Shown here piece after piece: positions 60,285 to 64,000 of a stretch of DNA of 64,000 bases. The stretch comes from Luteibacter rhizovicinus DSM 16549. Its GTDB lineage: Bacteria; Pseudomonadota; Gammaproteobacteria; Xanthomonadales; Rhodanobacteraceae. The stretch covers positions 1,798,001-1,862,000 of the forward strand of contig NZ_CP017480.1 in assembly GCF_001887595.1 (NCBI RefSeq), read 5' to 3'. The first letter of the stretch is position 1; each line of letters opens with the position of its first letter. A model generated the notes under the pieces. The model was not told the origin of the DNA, did no database searches, and saw only the letters and a program-made list of their open reading frames with translations. The position numbers were made by a program, and so were the translations under genes.

Positions 60285-61662
60285 GATCTGGATCGCCGAC
60301 GACGATCGCGGCGTGCGCTTCGTGCTCGCCGAAGCCCTGCGTGACGCGGGGCATACGGTGCGCGAATTCAGCGCGGGTGACGCCGTGCGTGCTGCGCTGG
60401 CCGAAGGCCGGCCGGGCCTGCTGGTGACCGATGTGCGCATGCCGGGCGAAGACGGCCTGCGTCTGCTCGAAGACCTCACCCGGCGCAATATCGGCCCGGT
60501 GATCGTCATGAGCGCCTATACCGACGTCGCCACCACAGCGGCGGCGTATCGCGCAGGCGCTGCCGACTATCTGGCTAAACCGTTCGATCTCGACATGGCC
60601 GTGGAGGCAGTGGAGCGCACGCTCGCCGCGGCGCACGAAGAAGTGATCGTGCCTGCCGGTCGTGTGGATGCGCATTCGCTGCTTGGCGAAAGCCCCGCGA
60701 TGCGTGAGGTGTTCCGCTTGATCGGCCGCGTGTCGGCGAGTGACCTCAATGTCCTGATTACCGGCGAGACAGGCACGGGTAAGGAGCTGGTCGCACGCGC
60801 GCTGCATGAAGAAAGCGCGCGCAGCGGCAAGCCGTATGTCGCCTTGAACACGGCCGCGATTCCCGCCGAACTGCTCGAAAGCGAACTGTTCGGTCACGAG
60901 GCGGGCGCCTTCACGGGCGCGCAGCGACGCCACGCCGGTCGCTTCGAACAGGCGGAAGGCGGCACGCTTTTTCTCGACGAAATCGGCGACATGCCGATTG
61001 CCTTGCAGACACGTCTGTTGCGTGTGCTTGCCGGTGGCGAGTTCTATCGCGTCGGTGGTCGTGAGCTGATGCGCGGTAATGTGCGCATTATCGCGGCAAC
61101 ACACCAGGATCTGGATGCGCGCGTCGCGGCAGGGCTCTTCCGTGCCGACCTGAAGCATCGCCTGGATGTCGTGCGTATCGCTCTTCCATCGCTGCGCCAA
61201 CGTCGTGGTGACATCCCGGTACTGGCGCGACACTTCCTCGCGCAGGCCGCTGCGGAACTGAAACTGCCACCGAAGCGATTCTCGCGCGGTGCGATGAAGC
61301 TGGTCGAGCAGCGCGATTATCCCGGCAATGTGCGCGAGCTCGAGAACCTGTGCCGTCGCCTCGCCGTGATCGCGCCCGGTTCGGAAATTCTCGCCGGTGA
61401 CCTGGGTGTCTTGCCTGCGCGGGAAACGCGCAGCAGTGAATGGACCGACGCTTTGCGCATCTGGGCTCAGGACGCTCTGGCCCAGGGCGAGGTCGATGTG
61501 CATGCGCGCGCCCGCGATGCGCTGGACAAGACCTTGTTGCAGGCGGCACTCATCGCCAACGATGGACACCGGCAGCACGCTGCGGCTGCCCTGGGCGTCG
61601 GTCGCAATACCCTCACACGCAAACTCGGCGCCTCGCGTAAGCGACGCCCTTCGAACGGATAA
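60277..61662 (+). CDS. ntrC: Nitrogen regulation response regulator NtrC
   Basis: 461 residues. Receiver domain with phospho-acceptor D52 ([10 protein letters not shown]) and KPFD Lys, sigma-54 activator AAA+ domain with GETGTGKE (Walker A), GAFTGA (sigma-54 contact) and [12 protein letters not shown] (Walker B), and a Fis-type HTH ([15 protein letters not shown]). It activates sigma-54 promoters of nitrogen-assimilation genes once phosphorylated by NtrB. A GNAT gene follows 4 nt after its stop. Confidence 0.94.
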   Translation: MSEIWIADDDRGVRFVLAEALRDAGHTVREFSAGDAVRAALAEGRPGLLVTDVRMPGEDGLRLLEDLTRRNIGPVIVMSAYTDVATTAAAYRAGAADYLAKPFDLDMAVEAVERTLAAAHEEVIVPAGRVDAHSLLGESPAMREVFRLIGRVSASDLNVLITGETGTGKELVARALHEESARSGKPYVALNTAAIPAELLESELFGHEAGAFTGAQRRHAGRFEQAEGGTLFLDEIGDMPIALQTRLLRVLAGGEFYRVGGRELMRGNVRIIAATHQDLDARVAAGLFRADLKHRLDVVRIALPSLRQRRGDIPVLARHFLAQAAAELKLPPKRFSRGAMKLVEQRDYPGNVRELENLCRRLAVIAPGSEILAGDLGVLPARETRSSEWTDALRIWAQDALAQGEVDVHARARDALDKTLLQAALIANDGHRQHAAAALGVGRNTLTRKLGASRKRRPSNG

Positions 61663-61666
61663 ACGC

Positions 61667-62122
61667 ATGAGTCTCTACATACGCCGCGCAGGCATCGACG
61701 ACGCCGACGCGATCGCCGGCTGGAATATCGCCATGGCTTGGGAGACGGAGAGCAAGGCGCTCGATCCGGCGACGATCGGTCGTGGTGTGCGCGCTGTCTT
61801 CGACGAACCGCGACGCGGGTTCTATTTGATCGCGGAACTCGATGGCGTCGCGGTCGGCTGCCTGCTGGTTACGTATGAGTGGAGCGACTGGCGTTGCGGC
61901 GATTTTTGGTGGGTGCAGAGTGTTTACGTGGCGCTAGAGGCGCGGCGGGCGGGTGTTTTTCGCGGGCTCTATGCGCATGTCAAAGCCATGGCCGGTGGCG
62001 CTGGCGCTGTGGGCGTGCGTTTGTATGTCGAGACGGAGAACGAGCGGGCGCAGGCGACGTATGCGGGGCTTGGTATGGAGCGGTGCCACTACTACATGTA
62101 TGAGGCGATGCTGGAAGCCTGA
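61667..62122 (+). CDS. GNAT family N-acetyltransferase
   Basis: 151 residues. The GNAT core shows VGCLLVTYEWSDWRCGDFWW (strand 4), VQSVYVALEARRAGVFRGLY with the Q/R-x-x-G-x-G/A pattern degenerate as RRAGVFRGL, and a C-terminal VETENERAQATYAGLGM typical of the family. It starts 4 nt after ntrC and is probably co-transcribed with it. The substrate is unknown. Confidence 0.88.
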   Translation: MSLYIRRAGIDDADAIAGWNIAMAWETESKALDPATIGRGVRAVFDEPRRGFYLIAELDGVAVGCLLVTYEWSDWRCGDFWWVQSVYVALEARRAGVFRGLYAHVKAMAGGAGAVGVRLYVETENERAQATYAGLGMERCHYYMYEAMLEA

Positions 62123-62139
62123 TTCGCGACACCCTGCTC

Positions 62140-62224
62140 TTGTAGGAGCCGATTCATCGGCGATAGGGTGCTAGCGAAAACCTTGCCCGCTGCCGCGGGA
62201 TCGCCGATGAATCGGCTCCTACAA
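62140..62224. repeat. REP-type inverted pair with 25-bp arms
   Basis: TTGTAGGAGCCGATTCATCG... at 62140-62164 and its exact complement at 62200-62224 are separated by 35 bp. Each arm contains the hairpin GCCGATTCATCGGC. The tail GATAGGGTGCTAGC is shared with the 10628 element. It lies between the GNAT gene and the convergent GGDEF-EAL gene, where it may act as a bidirectional terminator. Confidence 0.85.
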
Positions 62225-62253
62225 GGGGCCGCGGTCAGAGCTGGAGGCCGCGG

Positions 62254-64000
62254 TCAGATCTGCGGGACGCGCGGGTCGCCGGTGTCGACGGCGGCGATGC
62301 GTTCTTCGAACTCGCGAGCGGGCACGGCCTTGCCGAACAGGAAGCCCTGCATCTGCGGGCAGCCGGCGGAGCTGAGGAAGTTGGCTTGCTCGATGCTTTC
62401 CACGCCTTCGGCGAGCACCTGCTTGTTCATGCCGGCGCCCATCGCGATGATGGCGCTGACGATGGCGGCACTGTCGTTGTCCCAGGCGACATCGCGAATG
62501 AAGGTGCGATCGATCTTCAAGGTGTCGATGGGGAAGTGCTTCAGGTACGACAGGCTGCAATAGCCGGTGCCGAAGTCGTCCAGGCTGAGTGATACGCCGA
62601 GCGACTTGATCCGGTGCAGCAGGTCGGCGATGTGGTCGCCGCCTTCCATCACCGTGCGCTCGGTGAGCTCCAGCTCGAGCAGGGTAGGGTGCAGGCTGGT
62701 CTCGGCAAGCACGACACGCAGCGACTCGAAGAATCGCGTGTGCTGGAACTGCAGGGCGGACACATTCACCGAGACGGACAGGGGCCGGTAGAGACGTGCC
62801 CAGATTTCCGCCTGGCGACAGGCTTCGCGCAAGGCCCATTCGCCGATCGGCACGATGAGGCCGCAATCCTCGGCCACGGGGATGAACTGCTCCGGCGTGT
62901 AGACGTCCTCGCCATCCACCTGCCAGCGCAGCAGGGCCTCGGCCCCGACCACGGTGCCCAGGTTCACGTCGACCTTGGGTTGGTAGTGCAGGCTGAGTTC
63001 GTTGCGGGCAAGCGCCTTGCGTAGTTCGACTTCGATGCGGACACGCGCGCTGTTCCGTTCGTTCATGCTCGCATTGAAGAAGCGATAGCCGTTGCGGCCC
63101 TGCATCTTCGCTTCGTACATGGCGGTGTCGGCGTTGCGCAGCAGCGACTCCGCATCGAAGGCGTCGTCCGGATACACGCTGATGCCGATACTGAAACTGA
63201 TCGCGAGCGCCGAGGCATCCACGCCCACGGCTTCGCTGCAGGCTTCGAGCACGCGTTCGGCGACGGTGGCCGCATCGGAGGCGCCGTCCACATGGGGCAG
63301 CAGGGCGACGAATTCGTCGCCACCCAGGCGGCTGACGGTGTCGTCGGGACGCACGGCGGCGCGGATACGTCGCGCTACTTCCTGCAGCAAGGCATCGCCT
63401 GCCGCATGGCCCATGGAATCGTTGATCTGCTTGAAATGGTCGATGTCGACGAAGAGCAGGGCTGCACGCTGGTTACGCCGCGCCGCGACGGTCACGGCGA
63501 ACTCCATGCGCGATTGCAACAGCGCGCGGTTGGGCAGTCCGGTGAGCGTATCGTGGTGCGCAAGATGCGCCATCTTCAGCGCGAGCGCACGGGTCTCGCT
63601 CACGTCGTGAAACACCACGACGCCGCCGACGACATTGCCGGCGTGATCGTGGATGGGCGCCGCGGAATCCTCGATCGGGCTGTCGAAGCCGTTGCGGTGC
63701 ACGAGGATGGCATCGGTGGTCAGGCCGATGATGGTGTTCTTGGTCACCGCGGTGAGCAGCGGGTTCGCGATCGGCCGGCGCGTGAGTGGGTCGCGCAGCT
63801 GAAAGATGTCGTCCATGGGTCGGCCCACGGCTTCGTGGCTGGTCCAGCCGGTCATCGCTTCGGCGATGGGGTTGAGCGAGGTGACGATCAGGTACGGGTC
63901 CGTGGTGATCACGGCGTCGCCGATCGATTTGAGGGTGACCTCGGCCAGTTCGCGCTCGCGGAACAGCGCGTCCTCGAAAGCCTTGCGCTCGCTGATGTCC
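62254..64000 (-). CDS. PAS-GGDEF-EAL cyclic-di-GMP protein, 5' end outside window
   Basis: The frame is open to the right edge, and the edge sequence encodes DISERKAFEDALF, the end of an earlier PAS linker, so more domains precede it. Within the window are a PAS domain (DAVITTDPYLIVTSLNPIAE), a GGDEF domain with intact RLGGDEF and I-site RPDD, and an EAL domain with EALLRW, DDFGTGYCSL and EGVES. Both catalytic domains look competent, so net activity depends on the upstream sensors. It is convergent with the GNAT gene. Confidence 0.92.
   Translation of the reverse strand, partial: DISERKAFEDALFRERELAEVTLKSIGDAVITTDPYLIVTSLNPIAEAMTGWTSHEAVGRPMDDIFQLRDPLTRRPIANPLLTAVTKNTIIGLTTDAILVHRNGFDSPIEDSAAPIHDHAGNVVGGVVVFHDVSETRALALKMAHLAHHDTLTGLPNRALLQSRMEFAVTVAARRNQRAALLFVDIDHFKQINDSMGHAAGDALLQEVARRIRAAVRPDDTVSRLGGDEFVALLPHVDGASDAATVAERVLEACSEAVGVDASALAISFSIGISVYPDDAFDAESLLRNADTAMYEAKMQGRNGYRFFNASMNERNSARVRIEVELRKALARNELSLHYQPKVDVNLGTVVGAEALLRWQVDGEDVYTPEQFIPVAEDCGLIVPIGEWALREACRQAEIWARLYRPLSVSVNVSALQFQHTRFFESLRVVLAETSLHPTLLELELTERTVMEGGDHIADLLHRIKSLGVSLSLDDFGTGYCSLSYLKHFPIDTLKIDRTFIRDVAWDNDSAAIVSAIIAMGAGMNKQVLAEGVESIEQANFLSSAGCPQMQGFLFGKAVPAREFEERIAAVDTGDPRVPQI

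Overview
The window is high-GC, densely coded bacterial chromosome with short gaps, no tRNA or rRNA genes and no CRISPR array. Gene content (an NtrB/NtrC pair, an AcrB-type efflux operon, many EAL/GGDEF proteins, a RIO kinase, an L,D-transpeptidase, a MocR regulator) and two REP-type palindromes of the GTAGGAGCCG...CGGCGAT kind suggest a gammaproteobacterium, most likely of the Xanthomonadales/Rhodanobacteraceae (Luteibacter or Dyella relatives). This is an inference from content and not a database result.

Layout. 1-3.3 kb: the 3' part of an EAL-CBS-GGDEF protein and a chemoreceptor. 3.3-12.5 kb: a YheO-type regulator, DUF899, GST, FAD monooxygenase, L,D-transpeptidase, SDR with a divergent AraC regulator, LysR regulator, a REP cluster, a lysozyme-inhibitor-like protein and a DUF4239-like membrane protein. 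12.5-18.3 kb: a complete tripartite RND efflux operon on the minus strand. 18.6-22.8 kb: a TIR-TM-TPR protein, a 49-residue acidic protein and a SLOG protein with four membrane segments, which look like a nucleotide-signal conflict system.

22.8-29.1 kb is the highlight. A stand-alone borosin-type (OphMA/SonM-like) peptide-backbone N-methyltransferase is followed on the same strand by eleven intact paralogous precursor peptides and one decayed copy. The operon ends in a periplasmic-TPR diguanylate cyclase whose start lies 2 nt after the last precursor. The precursors share a nearly invariant leader and have short variable C-termini built around P-Q-[A/V/I]-x-Q, the pattern expected of RiPP cores. 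Two recent duplications (313-bp tandem units and roughly 347-bp copies 628 bp apart) show that the array is still expanding.

29.2-57 kb is an accessory region of small redox and detoxification enzymes. Many are paired head-to-head with a dedicated regulator: CGNR/hydrolase, TetR/FAD hydroxylase, AraC/SDR, TetR/azoreductase, MocR/TAP-like hydrolase, AraC/hydrolase. It also holds uncharacterised secreted and membrane proteins, a class A beta-lactamase with Ser at position 170, an orphan pair of MacB/FtsX-like permeases, a methyltransferase and a delta-60 repeat protein. Two decayed genes (a LysR regulator and an alpha/beta hydrolase) mark turnover. 57.8-64 kb returns to core-like genes: RIO kinase, NtrB-NtrC, a GNAT acetyltransferase, a REP pair and a PAS-GGDEF-EAL protein running off the right edge.
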